Shown one piece after another: positions 24,837 through 33,634 of a stretch of 64,000 nt of DNA. The DNA comes from Nocardia albiluteola (GTDB lineage Bacteria; Actinomycetota; Actinomycetes; Mycobacteriales; Mycobacteriaceae): positions 62,001 through 126,000 of the forward strand of contig NZ_JAHKNI010000016.1 in assembly GCF_018860155.1 (NCBI RefSeq), in the 5' to 3' direction. The number at the start of each line of letters is the position of its first letter. The first letter of the stretch is position 1. The translations under genes were made by a program, and so were the position numbers. The notes below the pieces were generated by a model. The model saw nothing but the letters and a program-made list of their open reading frames with translations. It was not told the DNA's origin and did not search any database.

Positions 24837-26081
24837 ATGATGAGTGTCAGCAGTAAGGGTTTTCCCAGCGTGGTCGTCACCAGCCTGGCAGCGACCACGT
24901 CGATCGCCGGGGACGTCGACTCCACGTGGAAGGGACTGCTCAACGGGGAGAGCGGCATCGACGTCCTCGAGGACGACTTCATCGAGCAGTTCGAGCTCCC
25001 GGTGCGCATCGGCGGGCATCTGAAGGTCAAGCCGGAGGATTCGCTGACCCCCGCGGAGGTCCGGCGCCTGTCCTACGTCGAGCAGATGGCGCTGGTGCTG
25101 GGCCGCGAGGTGTGGCGCAACGCGGGCAGCCCGCGGGTCGATCCGGACCGGCTCGGGGTGTCGATGGGCACCGGAATGGGCGGCGCGGAGATCTACATCG
25201 ACATGACCAACAAGATGCAGCGCGGCGGGTATCGCAAGGTCAAGCCGCTGGCCGTCCAGCAGATCATGCCCAACGGCGCCGGCGCGGTCATCAGCCTGGA
25301 GATCGGCGCGAAAGCCGGTGTCTCGACGCTGGTTTCGGCCTGTTCGTCCGGTTCGGAGGCGATCGCGAACGCCTGGCGAATGATCGTGATGGGCGATGCC
25401 GACATGGTCGTCACCGGCGGCGTCGAGGGATCGATCCAGGCCGTGCCGATCGCCGCGTTCACCATGATGCGCGCGATGAGCACCCGCAACGACGAACCCA
25501 AGCGGGCGTCGCGCCCGTTCGACAGGGATCGCGACGGATTCGTCTTCGGTGAGGCGGGCGCGATGATGGTGGTCGAGACCGAGGAGCACGCCAAGGCCCG
25601 CGGTGCCACCATTCACGCGCGGCTGATGGGCGCGGGCGTCACCTCCGACGGCTTCCACCTGGTGGCCCCCGACCTGAAGGGCAAGGGCGCGGCGCGGGCG
25701 ATCAAGCGCGCCATCGAGACCGCGGGACTGTCGAAAGACGATGTGACGCATGTGAATGCGCACGCCACCGCGACGCCGATCGGCGACACGTCCGAGGCGC
25801 TGGCCATCAACGCCTCGATCGGCAACCACGCCTCGGTCTATGCTCCCAAGTCTGCTCTGGGGCACTCGATCGGCGCGGTCGGTGCGCTGGAATCGGTGCT
25901 CACGGTGCTCAGCATCCGCGACGGCATCGTGCCGCCGACGCTCAACCTCGACAACAAGGATCCGGAGATCGACCTCGATGTCGTGTCCGGACAGGCCCGT
26001 TCGGGCCGGATCGACTACGCGGTGAAGAACTCGTTCGGCTTCGGCGGGCACAACGTGTCGCTGGCCTTCGGACGATACTGA
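24837..26081 (+). CDS. KasA/KasB-like beta-ketoacyl-ACP synthase
   Basis: A 414-residue condensing enzyme very like mycobacterial KasA/KasB, which extend acyl-ACP in FAS-II and build meromycolate chains. It begins FPSVVVTSLAATTSIAGDV and has STWKGLLNGESGI as in KasA. The Cys-His-His triad is in VSACSSGSEA, VNAHATATP and ALGHSIGAVG, and SFGFGGHN closes the fold. The invariant Gly after the first His (NAHGT) is Ala here. Two ATGs (24837, 24840) are possible. It is 100 nt upstream of a FadD32-like ligase in the same direction. No ACP, FabD or second Kas gene adjoins, unlike the kasA-kasB operon. Confidence 0.88.
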   Translation: MMSVSSKGFPSVVVTSLAATTSIAGDVDSTWKGLLNGESGIDVLEDDFIEQFELPVRIGGHLKVKPEDSLTPAEVRRLSYVEQMALVLGREVWRNAGSPRVDPDRLGVSMGTGMGGAEIYIDMTNKMQRGGYRKVKPLAVQQIMPNGAGAVISLEIGAKAGVSTLVSACSSGSEAIANAWRMIVMGDADMVVTGGVEGSIQAVPIAAFTMMRAMSTRNDEPKRASRPFDRDRDGFVFGEAGAMMVVETEEHAKARGATIHARLMGAGVTSDGFHLVAPDLKGKGAARAIKRAIETAGLSKDDVTHVNAHATATPIGDTSEALAINASIGNHASVYAPKSALGHSIGAVGALESVLTVLSIRDGIVPPTLNLDNKDPEIDLDVVSGQARSGRIDYAVKNSFGFGGHNVSLAFGRY

Positions 26082-26181
26082 ACGACCGCGACCGGAGCGC
26101 CTGCTACTCTTCGGGCTTCGGTGTCGATCCGTGTTCGGTGTCATCACACCTCGTAGAGGTGTGCGTGAAAAAGGATGGGGA

Positions 26182-28053
26182 ATGATCGGCAAGACCTGGG
26201 ATGACTATCTCGATGAGCAGGGCAACATCAAGATCCGGGGCGACTCGACCCTGATCGACTTCGTCGACATGCACAGCGCGGCGAACGGAGATGAGCTCGC
26301 ATACCGCTACATCGACTACTCGCGCGAGCGTGATGGTGAATACCTCGAGCTCACCTGGCGCCAGTTCGGTATCCGATTGCGCGCGGTCGCGGCGCGACTG
26401 CAGCAGGTGACCAAGCCGCGCGATCGCGTGGCGATCCTGGCCCCCCAGGGACTCGACTACGTCGTCGCGATGTTCGCCGCGGTCTATGCGGGGAATATCG
26501 CTGTGCCGCTGTTCGATCCGGAGGAGCTGGGTCACACCGGCCGGGTGCATGCCGTGCTCGGCGACTGCCGGCCCTCGGCGATCCTGACCGCGAGCTCGGC
26601 CGCGGCCCGGGTGCGCGAAATCTTCCGGGAGCTACCGGCCGCGCAGCGGCCCCGCATCATCGCGGTCGACGCGATCCCCGACAGCGTCGGCGAGAGCTGG
26701 ACGATGCCGGATATCGACATCGACAGCGTGGCCTATCTGCAGTACACCTCGGGCTCCACGCGGGTTCCAGCCGGTGTCGAGATCACCCATCGCGCAGTGG
26801 GAACGAACCTGCTGCAGATGATCGACTCGATCGGCATCGACTGGAACGCGCGCGGTGTCACCTGGCTGCCGATGTTCCACGACATGGGCCTGCTGTGCGT
26901 GATCCTGCCCGCGGTCGGCGGCAAGTTCATCACCATCATGTCCCCGAGCGCGTTCGTGCGGCGGCCGTACCGCTGGATCAAGGAGCTCGCCGCGGCCTCC
27001 GACGGCGCCTCGACCTACGCTGCCGCACCGAATTTCGCGTACGAGCACGCGGCGGTGCGCGGCCTGCCGAAGCCGGGCGAGGACCTGGACCTGTCGAACG
27101 TGATCGGGCTGATCAACGGTAGCGAGCCGGTGTCGGTGGCATCGATGCAGAAGTTCAACGACGCGTTCACCCCGTACGGGCTGCCCAAGACGGCGATGAA
27201 GCCCTGCTACGGCATGGCGGAGGCGACGCTGTTCGTCTCGGCCACCAAGCGCGACGACGAGGCCAAGGTCGTGTACGTCGACCGGCGCGAGCTCAACGCC
27301 GGGCGCATGGTGCCGGTCGATCCGACGGCGGAAAACGCTGTGCCGCAGGTGTCCTGCGGATACGTCGCGCTGTCGCAGTGGGGCGTGATCGTGGACCCCG
27401 CGACCGGGGCCGAGCGCCCGGACGGCGAGGTCGGCGAGATCTGGTTGCACGGCAACAACATGGGCATCGGATACTGGGGCCGGGAGCAGGAGAGCGAGGA
27501 CACGTTCCGCAACCGGCTCACCGCCCGGCAGCCGGACAGCCACGCCGAAGGCACTGCGCCGGAGGCGAATTGGATGAGCACCGGTGATTTCGGGGCCTAC
27601 TACGAGGGCGAGCTGTTCATCACCGGCCGGGTCAAGGATCTGGTCATCGTCGATGGCCGCAATCACTACCCGCAGGATCTCGAGCTGTCGGCGCAGGAGG
27701 CCTCGGACTCCCTGCGTCCCGGGTTCGTTGCCGCATTCTCCCTGGCAGCCAACGAGATCCCGCAGTCCATGCTCGACGCCGGTGCGTCGGCGGGTTCGGA
27801 GCAGCTGGTCATCGTTGCCGAACGAGGCACGGGCGCAGCGAAATTGGATTCCGAGCCCATCGCCGAGGTGGTGCGCGCGGCCATCGCCGCCAAGCACGGC
27901 GTGACCGTCCGGGACCTGCTGCTGGTGCCCGCGGGCTCGATCCCGCGCACCTCCAGCGGCAAGATCGCCCGGCGCGCATGCAAGGCGGCGTACCTGGACG
28001 GCACGCTGCGCGGCGGGCGTCGCCAGCAGGAGTTCCCGGACGCCGAGGCGTAA
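26182..28053 (+). CDS. FadD32-like fatty acyl-AMP ligase (FAAL)
   Basis: A 623-residue adenylating enzyme that activates long fatty acids as acyl-adenylates for transfer to a carrier protein. It follows mycobacterial FadD32 along its length: AYLQYTSGSTRVPAGV (AMP-binding P-loop), FFHDMG-like MFHDMGLL, GSEPVS, KPCYGMAEATLF, GEIWLHGNNMGIGYWG, TGDFGAYYEGELFITGR and the C-terminal IPRTSSGKIARRA with the catalytic Lys. FadD32 normally sits beside pks13 and accD4; here the neighbour is a KasA-like synthase, so this is a paralogue for another lipid or a relocated copy. The ATG at 26182 is preferred; GTG 26161 is possible. Confidence 0.88.
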   Translation: MIGKTWDDYLDEQGNIKIRGDSTLIDFVDMHSAANGDELAYRYIDYSRERDGEYLELTWRQFGIRLRAVAARLQQVTKPRDRVAILAPQGLDYVVAMFAAVYAGNIAVPLFDPEELGHTGRVHAVLGDCRPSAILTASSAAARVREIFRELPAAQRPRIIAVDAIPDSVGESWTMPDIDIDSVAYLQYTSGSTRVPAGVEITHRAVGTNLLQMIDSIGIDWNARGVTWLPMFHDMGLLCVILPAVGGKFITIMSPSAFVRRPYRWIKELAAASDGASTYAAAPNFAYEHAAVRGLPKPGEDLDLSNVIGLINGSEPVSVASMQKFNDAFTPYGLPKTAMKPCYGMAEATLFVSATKRDDEAKVVYVDRRELNAGRMVPVDPTAENAVPQVSCGYVALSQWGVIVDPATGAERPDGEVGEIWLHGNNMGIGYWGREQESEDTFRNRLTARQPDSHAEGTAPEANWMSTGDFGAYYEGELFITGRVKDLVIVDGRNHYPQDLELSAQEASDSLRPGFVAAFSLAANEIPQSMLDAGASAGSEQLVIVAERGTGAAKLDSEPIAEVVRAAIAAKHGVTVRDLLLVPAGSIPRTSSGKIARRACKAAYLDGTLRGGRRQQEFPDAEA

Positions 28054-28070
28054 CGATCGTCACATCGGGC

Positions 28071-28099
28071 GGGCTCCGGCGGATCTTTCGCCGGAGCCC
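28071..28099 (+). terminator. GC-rich hairpin after the acyl-AMP ligase
   Basis: An 11-bp perfect stem, GGGCTCCGGCG (28071-28081) with CGCCGGAGCCC (28089-28099), loop of 7 nt. It lies 18 nt past the stop codon. No U tract follows, as is usual in actinobacteria. Confidence 0.7.
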
Positions 28100-28383
28100 C
28101 GGGCGGATTGCTACACCGCGCCGCCCGTCAGGCCCAGCACTCGCGGTAGCGACGGGCACCCGCCTCGGCTCCCGGACCGCGCCGAGCACGGCCGGTGGTC
28201 CCCGAGCAGGCCGCCGCGAATGCGGTCACCGTCCGGTCGATGCGGGGCGCGGATATGTGGCAGACTCGGCACGGCACGATGCGGCCGCTCGACGACCGTA
28301 TCTACCCGCCCCACCGGCTCCGCAAGTTCGACCAGGCTTGCCACCCCGGATGTGTGGAAGGATATGCGGGAGTGGAGATTGCG
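28100..28383. other. intergenic stretch before the TPR-like gene
   Basis: With the terminator before it, more than 300 nt lie between genes. The frame of the following gene is open from 28195 but with no good start or ribosome site until 28372/28384. I see no RNA gene or clear operator. Confidence 0.4.
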
Positions 28384-29895
28384 ATGGAGCTGAGCACCAT
28401 CGAGCGCCGGATCGCCGAGGATCGGCGAGCGGCCGCGCACGACCGGACGGCCGAGGCCGAACTCCGGCTGGCCGAATCCCTGTGCGACGCGGCGCGTGCG
28501 CTGATCGCCACCAAGACCGCCGAGGGGAGCCGCGACAGGTCGCCCGCCGCGCTCGAGCCCGCGCAGGAGGCGGTGCTGATCCGGCTGCGCTGGCTCATGG
28601 CCGGACACGTCACCGCGCAGTTCGCCGGCCAGGTCACCGACGCGCTGCGGTTGTTCGAGGAGGCCGCGCGCACCATCGGCCACCGGGAACTGGCCACCTC
28701 GACCATCCGCCAGGCCTGCGACGCGTATCACCAGGTGGCACAGAAGTATCCGGCCGCGGCCGCGGTCTGCGCCGACGGGCTGTCCAAGTGCGGGGTGTGG
28801 CTGTGCCGGCTGGATCCCGATGCGGCCGTGGACGCCAGCGCCGAGGCCGTGCGCATCCGGGCGGGGCTGTTCGCGGCCGATCCGGAGCAGTCGGGCCGCT
28901 ACTACCTGGCCAGCCTGAACATGCTGCTGCGCACGCTGATGATCGGCCGCGCGCGCAAGCAGGCCCTGGCGATGTACCGCGAGCGGTATGCGGCGTGGAC
29001 CACGCCCCAGATGACCACGCGGCTGCGCGAGACCCGCATCTCCGAACTCGACTTCACCGCCAAAACCGCGACCGCGCTGGAGAAGCTGCACTGCCAGACG
29101 CTCGAGCGCGCGGGATACCTGACCCAGCAGCGGATCCTGTATCAGACCTCGGGTGACCTGTCCACGATCGAGGAGATCAACTGGAAGTTGGGCCTGATAG
29201 GGCTCAAACCCTTGGTCGCGGGGGCGCTTCCGGACCTGCCGTCCAAGCCGGTGGAGATCGCCACCTCCTTCGGCGCGATCGCCGTGCGCTGCACCAGTCC
29301 AGACGGACCGGCCCAGGTGCGCGCCGCGGTCGTCGCCGCCTTCGCCGAGGACGGCGCCGAGCCCACCGTCAGTGCGAAGTATCAGGGCGTGCACGAAACG
29401 CACTGGGGCATCCCCGATCCCGAGATGAACACGGCCGAGCGCCTCGGCGACGACGTGGTGCTGGTGCAGCGCAGCGGCGGCAGCTGGATCACGGTGGCCA
29501 GCCTGCGCTGGGAACTCACCCCGTGCGGAAAAAATCCGCTGGCACTGCGTCTTTCGCAGCGCTGGCCGGTGATCACGGTGAACACCATCGAGCAGATCTC
29601 CTACGAATTGTGCTGGTACGCCGACGGGGTGGCCACCCAGTACGCCGCGCTGGGGCGGCCCGCGGGGCAGCTCCCGCTGGACAAACCGCTGGCCCCGTTG
29701 AACTTCGCCGCCCTGTCCGATTACGGCGCCGATTACGCCTCGGAAACCCAGGTGCGCGCGGCATTCGGCAATACTGCGACATTTTCCAAGCTGACCAACC
29801 TGCCCGTCAGCGGCATTCGGCAGGCCGGGCAGGCACATCCGCTCACGGAGTACGGTGATCAGGTGATGTTCTTCCGCGCGAAGAAGACGGACTGA
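28384..29895 (+). CDS. unknown protein with TPR-like helical N-terminal half
   Basis: Function not recognised. The 503 residues split in two. The first 300 are helical hairpins with tetratricopeptide-like character (ALRLFEEAARTIGHRELATSTIRQACDAYHQVAQ, and a later pair including LEKLHCQTLERAGYLTQQRILY). The last 200 are strand-rich, with VLVQRSGGSWITVASLRWEL and other Trp/Gly strands. No signal peptide or membrane helix. GGAG 6 nt before the ATG at 28384 fits. The next small gene starts 2 nt after its stop, so the pair is translated together and the proteins probably interact. Confidence 0.6.
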   Translation: MELSTIERRIAEDRRAAAHDRTAEAELRLAESLCDAARALIATKTAEGSRDRSPAALEPAQEAVLIRLRWLMAGHVTAQFAGQVTDALRLFEEAARTIGHRELATSTIRQACDAYHQVAQKYPAAAAVCADGLSKCGVWLCRLDPDAAVDASAEAVRIRAGLFAADPEQSGRYYLASLNMLLRTLMIGRARKQALAMYRERYAAWTTPQMTTRLRETRISELDFTAKTATALEKLHCQTLERAGYLTQQRILYQTSGDLSTIEEINWKLGLIGLKPLVAGALPDLPSKPVEIATSFGAIAVRCTSPDGPAQVRAAVVAAFAEDGAEPTVSAKYQGVHETHWGIPDPEMNTAERLGDDVVLVQRSGGSWITVASLRWELTPCGKNPLALRLSQRWPVITVNTIEQISYELCWYADGVATQYAALGRPAGQLPLDKPLAPLNFAALSDYGADYASETQVRAAFGNTATFSKLTNLPVSGIRQAGQAHPLTEYGDQVMFFRAKKTD

Positions 29896-29896
29896 A

Positions 29897-30175
29897 ATGT
29901 CCGACGCTGCCACGTCGCAGGCGTTGTCGCCGCCGTGGGAATATCGGGGGCGCGTCTACCTGGTCTGGAGGGTGACCGACGTCAACGACCGCGACGGCTT
30001 CGGCTGGGAACTCGAGGATGTCGGCCCGTCTCCGGGCCGGGGGATCGTGCTCGAGGTGTTCAAGGACGACGCCGCGGGCGGATTCATGTTCACCGCGTTC
30101 ACCGACCATCCGCTGCCGTTCGAACTCGTCCACCGGTTCGTCGCCGAGACCGCGCGGGAAATTCAGGGTCGATAA
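29897..30175 (+). CDS. small unknown protein coupled to the TPR-like gene
   Basis: A 92-residue acidic, strand-rich protein (WEYRGRVYLVWRVTDVNDRDGFGWELEDVG, then IVLEVFKDDAAGGFMFTAF). No family recognised. It begins one base after the stop codon of the gene at 28384, which makes translational coupling likely. Small acidic partners encoded like this can be immunity or chaperone-like proteins, but nothing here proves that. Confidence 0.6.
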   Translation: MSDAATSQALSPPWEYRGRVYLVWRVTDVNDRDGFGWELEDVGPSPGRGIVLEVFKDDAAGGFMFTAFTDHPLPFELVHRFVAETAREIQGR

Positions 30176-30531
30176 GGTCCCCGCGTGGCGTTGTGAGGGG
30201 GATTACAGAGGCGAATTCGGCTGTTCTCACAGTTGGTGGGCAACCGACCAGAATCGCAACCGTTTCGTGTCGGTCGGTTGTTCATCCACGCATTCGACCA
30301 CGTCGAACCACTGTTATCGGGTTTTTCGCGCGCCGGCCGTGACGTGTGCGAACTGCCGGTCCGGGCCCAGCCGCGGGGGTCGGGGAGGACGTTCGGGCCG
30401 GTCAGGGAGAGGTTGTGGTGCCGGGCAGAAAACGATTTGCGCCACGATGCCTGACCGAATGTATAGTTGGCATTGGCAACTAGTTGTATGCGCTAACCAA
30501 AGTCTGTAGATGAGGGAGAAGGTGAATCCCC
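30176..30531. other. 356-nt intergenic region ahead of the MarR-MFS-YceI operon
   Basis: Its last 75 nt hold the MarR operator and promoter. The rest shows no supported gene; short open frames there have no ribosome site. Confidence 0.5.
30464..30482. promoter_or_regulatory. MarR operator of the MFS operon
   Basis: TAGTTG (30464-30469) and CAACTA (30477-30482) form a perfect 6-bp inverted repeat with a 7-nt spacer, and AACTAGTT at 30478-30485 is itself palindromic. The site lies 50-70 nt before the MarR ATG in an A+T-rich stretch, as expected for autorepression. Confidence 0.65.
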
Positions 30532-31032
30532 ATGACCACCCTGGCCCCCGTGGCCTCCACGTCCGATACCGCTGTATCGGACGACGCCGATCGTCTCGGC
30601 GCCCAGCTGATCCGGTTCATGCGGGCGATGAACCGAACGAAGACGCAGCTGGCGGCGCACGGACCCGACGGGCTCGACAAGCTCGCCTATGCCGTGCTGT
30701 TCTGCCTGGTCCACGACGGTCCACAGCGAACCGGCAAACTCGCCGAGCAGCTGCACGCTGAGATTTCCACCATCAGCAGGCAAACCAGATCCCTTGTCAC
30801 ACATGGCATGGTCGAACGCCGGGCCGATCCCGTCGACGGCCGCGCCTGCGTCCTCGCAGCCACCGAGGAGGGAGTGCGGGTCTTCGAGGAGAACCGCCGC
30901 CAGCGCAATCTCTGGCTCGCCGGCATTCTTGCCGACTGGCCCGTGGGGGAGCGATCCGCCCTGATAACCCTGCTCGATCGGCTGAACGCCGATATCGAGA
31001 CGACTACTCCATGTACGGCCGAACCGAAATAA
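30532..31032 (+). CDS. MarR-family transcriptional regulator
   Basis: A 166-residue winged-helix regulator. Recognition helices lie in RTGKLAEQLHAEISTISRQTRSLVTHGMVERRADPVDGRACVLAATEEG (about residues 65-115), including the wing motif DPVDGRA. GGGAGAAGG precedes the ATG. The MFS exporter starts 13 nt after its stop codon and a YceI-type gene overlaps the exporter, so this is the first gene of a three-gene operon, a classical drug-responsive MarR-exporter layout. It likely binds the inverted repeat at 30464-30482 and is released by an exporter substrate. Confidence 0.88.
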   Translation: MTTLAPVASTSDTAVSDDADRLGAQLIRFMRAMNRTKTQLAAHGPDGLDKLAYAVLFCLVHDGPQRTGKLAEQLHAEISTISRQTRSLVTHGMVERRADPVDGRACVLAATEEGVRVFEENRRQRNLWLAGILADWPVGERSALITLLDRLNADIETTTPCTAEPK

Positions 31033-31045
31033 GGCTAGAAAGACT

Positions 31046-33634
31046 ATGACGACTACGACTACCGAGGCGCCGGCAGCACGACCGGTGGCGGTGGACGCGC
31101 CCCCGATGCTCTCGCATCGGCAGATCATGACAATTTTGTCGGGTCTGCTGCTGGGCATGTTCCTGGCCGCCCTCGATCAGAACATCGTGAGCGTGGCGAT
31201 CGTGCGCATCGCCAACAGCCTGCACGGGTTCGACCAGCAGGCGTGGGCCACGACGGCCTATCTGATCACCGCCACCATCAGCACCCCGCTGTACGGCAAG
31301 CTCGCCGACATCTACGGGCGTAAGCCGTTCTTCCTCACCGCCATCACCATCTTCGTCATCGGTTCGGCGGCGTGTACCTTCGCCACCTCGATGTACGAGC
31401 TGGCCGGATTCCGCGCCTTCCAGGGCTTGGGCGCCGGCGGCCTGATGTCGCTGGCCATGACGATCATCGGCGATATCGTCCCGGCCCGTGAGCGCGTGAA
31501 GTACCAGGGCTACTTCATGATGACCTTCGGTATCTCCACGGTTCTGGGACCGGTGCTCGGCGGCTGGTTCTCCGGCTTCGACCACCTGTGGGGCCTCGAG
31601 GGCTGGCGCTGGGTGTTCCTGGTGAACGTGCCGATCGGCATCATCGCGCTGGGCGTGGTCACCAAGGTGCTCAACGTGCCGCACCAACGACAGAACCACA
31701 AGGTCGACTACTGGGGCGCGATAGCGCTGACCATCTGCGTGGTCCCGCTGCTGATCGTGGCCGAACAGGGCCGCACCTGGGGCTGGGGCACCAACAAGGC
31801 GATCATCTGCTACGCCATCGGCGCGATCGGGCTGATCCTGTTCGTCTTCATCGAGTACCTGATGAAGGACGCGGCGCTGATCCCGCTGCGGCTGTTCAAG
31901 AACTCGACGTTCAGCATCGTCATCGCGGGCGGCTTCATCGTCGGTGTCGCGATGTTCGGCGCGATCTCCATGGTTCCGCTGTACTGGCAGGTCGTGCGCG
32001 GCTACTCGCCGACCAAGGCGGGGCTGCTGATGCTCCCGCTGGTCGCGGGCATCATGATCGGCTCGCTGATCTCCGGTCAGATCACCCGGTACACCGGGCG
32101 CTACAAGTTCCTGCCGGTGGTGGGCACCTTCATCATCGCGATCGGCGCGCTGCTGTACTCGCAGGTCCACTACGACACCGCGATCTGGCAGCCGCTGCTG
32201 TTCAGCGGCGTCATCGGCCTGGGCCTCGGTGGCTGTATGCAGACGCTGATCATTGCCGCGCAGAACGCGGGCCCGCGCACGGACATGGGCGTGTCGACCG
32301 CGTCGGCGACATTCTTCCGGCAGATGGGCGGCACCCTGGGCGTCGCGGTCTTCCTGACGATCATGTTCAACCTGTTGCCGCACAAGATCATCGACGCCTT
32401 CGGCGGGCACCTGCCGCACGGCTTCGACGCCTCCAAGCTCGGCAGCATCCAGAGCAATACCAGCGGCATCGCGGCGCTGCCGTCGATGGTCAAGGATCCG
32501 ATCCTGATCGGCTTTACCAACTCGCTGCACGGGGTGTTCTACTCCGCGGCCGGCGTGGCGCTGGTGGCCTGCCTCGTGCTGCTGTTCATGAAGGAAATTC
32601 CGCTGGCCGATCCGAAGGCCACCCCGCCCCCGATCGAGGGCGCGGAGGCGCTGGTGGACGCGGACGACTGGCAAGAGAGCCAGGTCTGGGAGGGCGCCGC
32701 GCGGGCGATCTCCGAGCCCGAACCGGTACTGGCCGGTGCGGTCGCGGGCAGGCATGCCGCGATCGAGCGCAACGGCAACGGCGTTGCGGCACATACGAAT
32801 GGAACGGCGGTGTCACAGATGGCGGTCATGAGTTCGGCGGCCGAGTTCACCTCGTCGAACGGCGGGGCGCGCACGATCGGCGGCCGCGTCCGCCGCGAGG
32901 ACGGGCGACCGGTCTCCGGCGCCGCGCTCACCCTGATCGACACCCGCGGCCACCAGGTCTCGCGCGGGACCGGCGATTCCAACGGCGGCTACAGCATCGG
33001 CGCCCCGGCGTCCGGCAGCTACGTGCTGATCGTCTCGGCCGGCGGGCACCAGCCCGCGGCGGTGAACGTCACCGTCGGCGATCGGCCGCAGTCGCTGGAC
33101 ATCTCGCTGCAGGGCTCGGGTGAGCTCTCGGGTGTGGTGCGCGCGGCCGGGCGGCAGGAGCCGATCCCGTCGGCGACCATCACCCTGACCGATATGCGGG
33201 GCGAGGTCGTGGGCGCGGCGGTCACCGGCGCCGACGGCGGGTACGTCTGCCACGGCGTGGTGTCCGGCGTGTATACGCTGGTTGCGGTGGCCGAGCACAT
33301 GCGGCCGAACGCGATTACGCTGAATGTGCCCGAGAGTGGGCTGCTGCGTCACGACGTGGAGCTCTCGCCGATGACGGTGCTGTCCGGCGCCGCGTGGGCC
33401 AACGGTCACGTGGTGCCCGACGCCCAGGTCACGGTGCTCGATGCGACGGGCACCCCGGTCGCGAGCGCACGCACCGATGAAGAAGGCCAATACGTGGTGT
33501 CCGATCTGCCCGAGGGCGAATACACGGTGGTCGCCAGCGGCTACCCGCCGGTGACCAGCCAGGTCACCGTCGCCGGTGGCGAGATCAGCCATGACGTGCG
33601 GCTCGGATACGAGGAGGCGGCAAACCGGTCATGA
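31046..33634 (+). CDS. DHA2 (EmrB/QacA) MFS exporter fused to three Ig-like domains
   Basis: An 862-residue protein, about 330 longer than a normal 14-helix drug:H+ antiporter. Residues 1-530 are the exporter: LDQNIVSVAIV (motif D1), GKLADIYGRKP (motif A) and GPVLGGWF (motif C, antiporter). A polar linker (530-608) follows, then three tandem beta-sandwich domains of the carboxypeptidase-regulatory/Cna-B type at about 610-691, 692-775 and 776-860, each with a G-x-V/A...P-x-A-x-(V/L)-T-(V/L)-x-D-x-x-G start and a D-x-x-G-x-Y...G-x-Y-x-(L/V) core. The next gene carries a fourth copy and overlaps by ATGA. The fusion suggests the domains bind a substrate or partner on one side of the membrane. Confidence 0.88.
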   Translation: MTTTTTEAPAARPVAVDAPPMLSHRQIMTILSGLLLGMFLAALDQNIVSVAIVRIANSLHGFDQQAWATTAYLITATISTPLYGKLADIYGRKPFFLTAITIFVIGSAACTFATSMYELAGFRAFQGLGAGGLMSLAMTIIGDIVPARERVKYQGYFMMTFGISTVLGPVLGGWFSGFDHLWGLEGWRWVFLVNVPIGIIALGVVTKVLNVPHQRQNHKVDYWGAIALTICVVPLLIVAEQGRTWGWGTNKAIICYAIGAIGLILFVFIEYLMKDAALIPLRLFKNSTFSIVIAGGFIVGVAMFGAISMVPLYWQVVRGYSPTKAGLLMLPLVAGIMIGSLISGQITRYTGRYKFLPVVGTFIIAIGALLYSQVHYDTAIWQPLLFSGVIGLGLGGCMQTLIIAAQNAGPRTDMGVSTASATFFRQMGGTLGVAVFLTIMFNLLPHKIIDAFGGHLPHGFDASKLGSIQSNTSGIAALPSMVKDPILIGFTNSLHGVFYSAAGVALVACLVLLFMKEIPLADPKATPPPIEGAEALVDADDWQESQVWEGAARAISEPEPVLAGAVAGRHAAIERNGNGVAAHTNGTAVSQMAVMSSAAEFTSSNGGARTIGGRVRREDGRPVSGAALTLIDTRGHQVSRGTGDSNGGYSIGAPASGSYVLIVSAGGHQPAAVNVTVGDRPQSLDISLQGSGELSGVVRAAGRQEPIPSATITLTDMRGEVVGAAVTGADGGYVCHGVVSGVYTLVAVAEHMRPNAITLNVPESGLLRHDVELSPMTVLSGAAWANGHVVPDAQVTVLDATGTPVASARTDEEGQYVVSDLPEGEYTVVASGYPPVTSQVTVAGGEISHDVRLGYEEAANRS

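Noticed and set aside
24516..26192. Minus-strand open frame continuing 560 codons upstream of the desaturase
   Set aside because: It is antisense to the KasA-like gene, has no family features, and the desaturase has a good ribosome site at its GTG start.
28111..29913. 600-codon minus-strand open frame
   Set aside because: Shadow of the TPR-like gene; no start signal, no motif.
30303..30318. Possible second LexA box (TCGAAC-N4-GTTatc)
   Set aside because: Only the left half matches; the right half has three mismatches and no nearby -10 fits.
30233..30454. 73-codon frame ahead of the MarR gene
   Set aside because: No ribosome site, random-looking composition; stretch is better read as non-coding.
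31004..32794. 596-codon minus-strand open frame under the MFS gene
   Set aside because: Exact shadow of a clear exporter gene; composition is Arg/His/Asp-rich, as expected from antisense high-G+C sequence.
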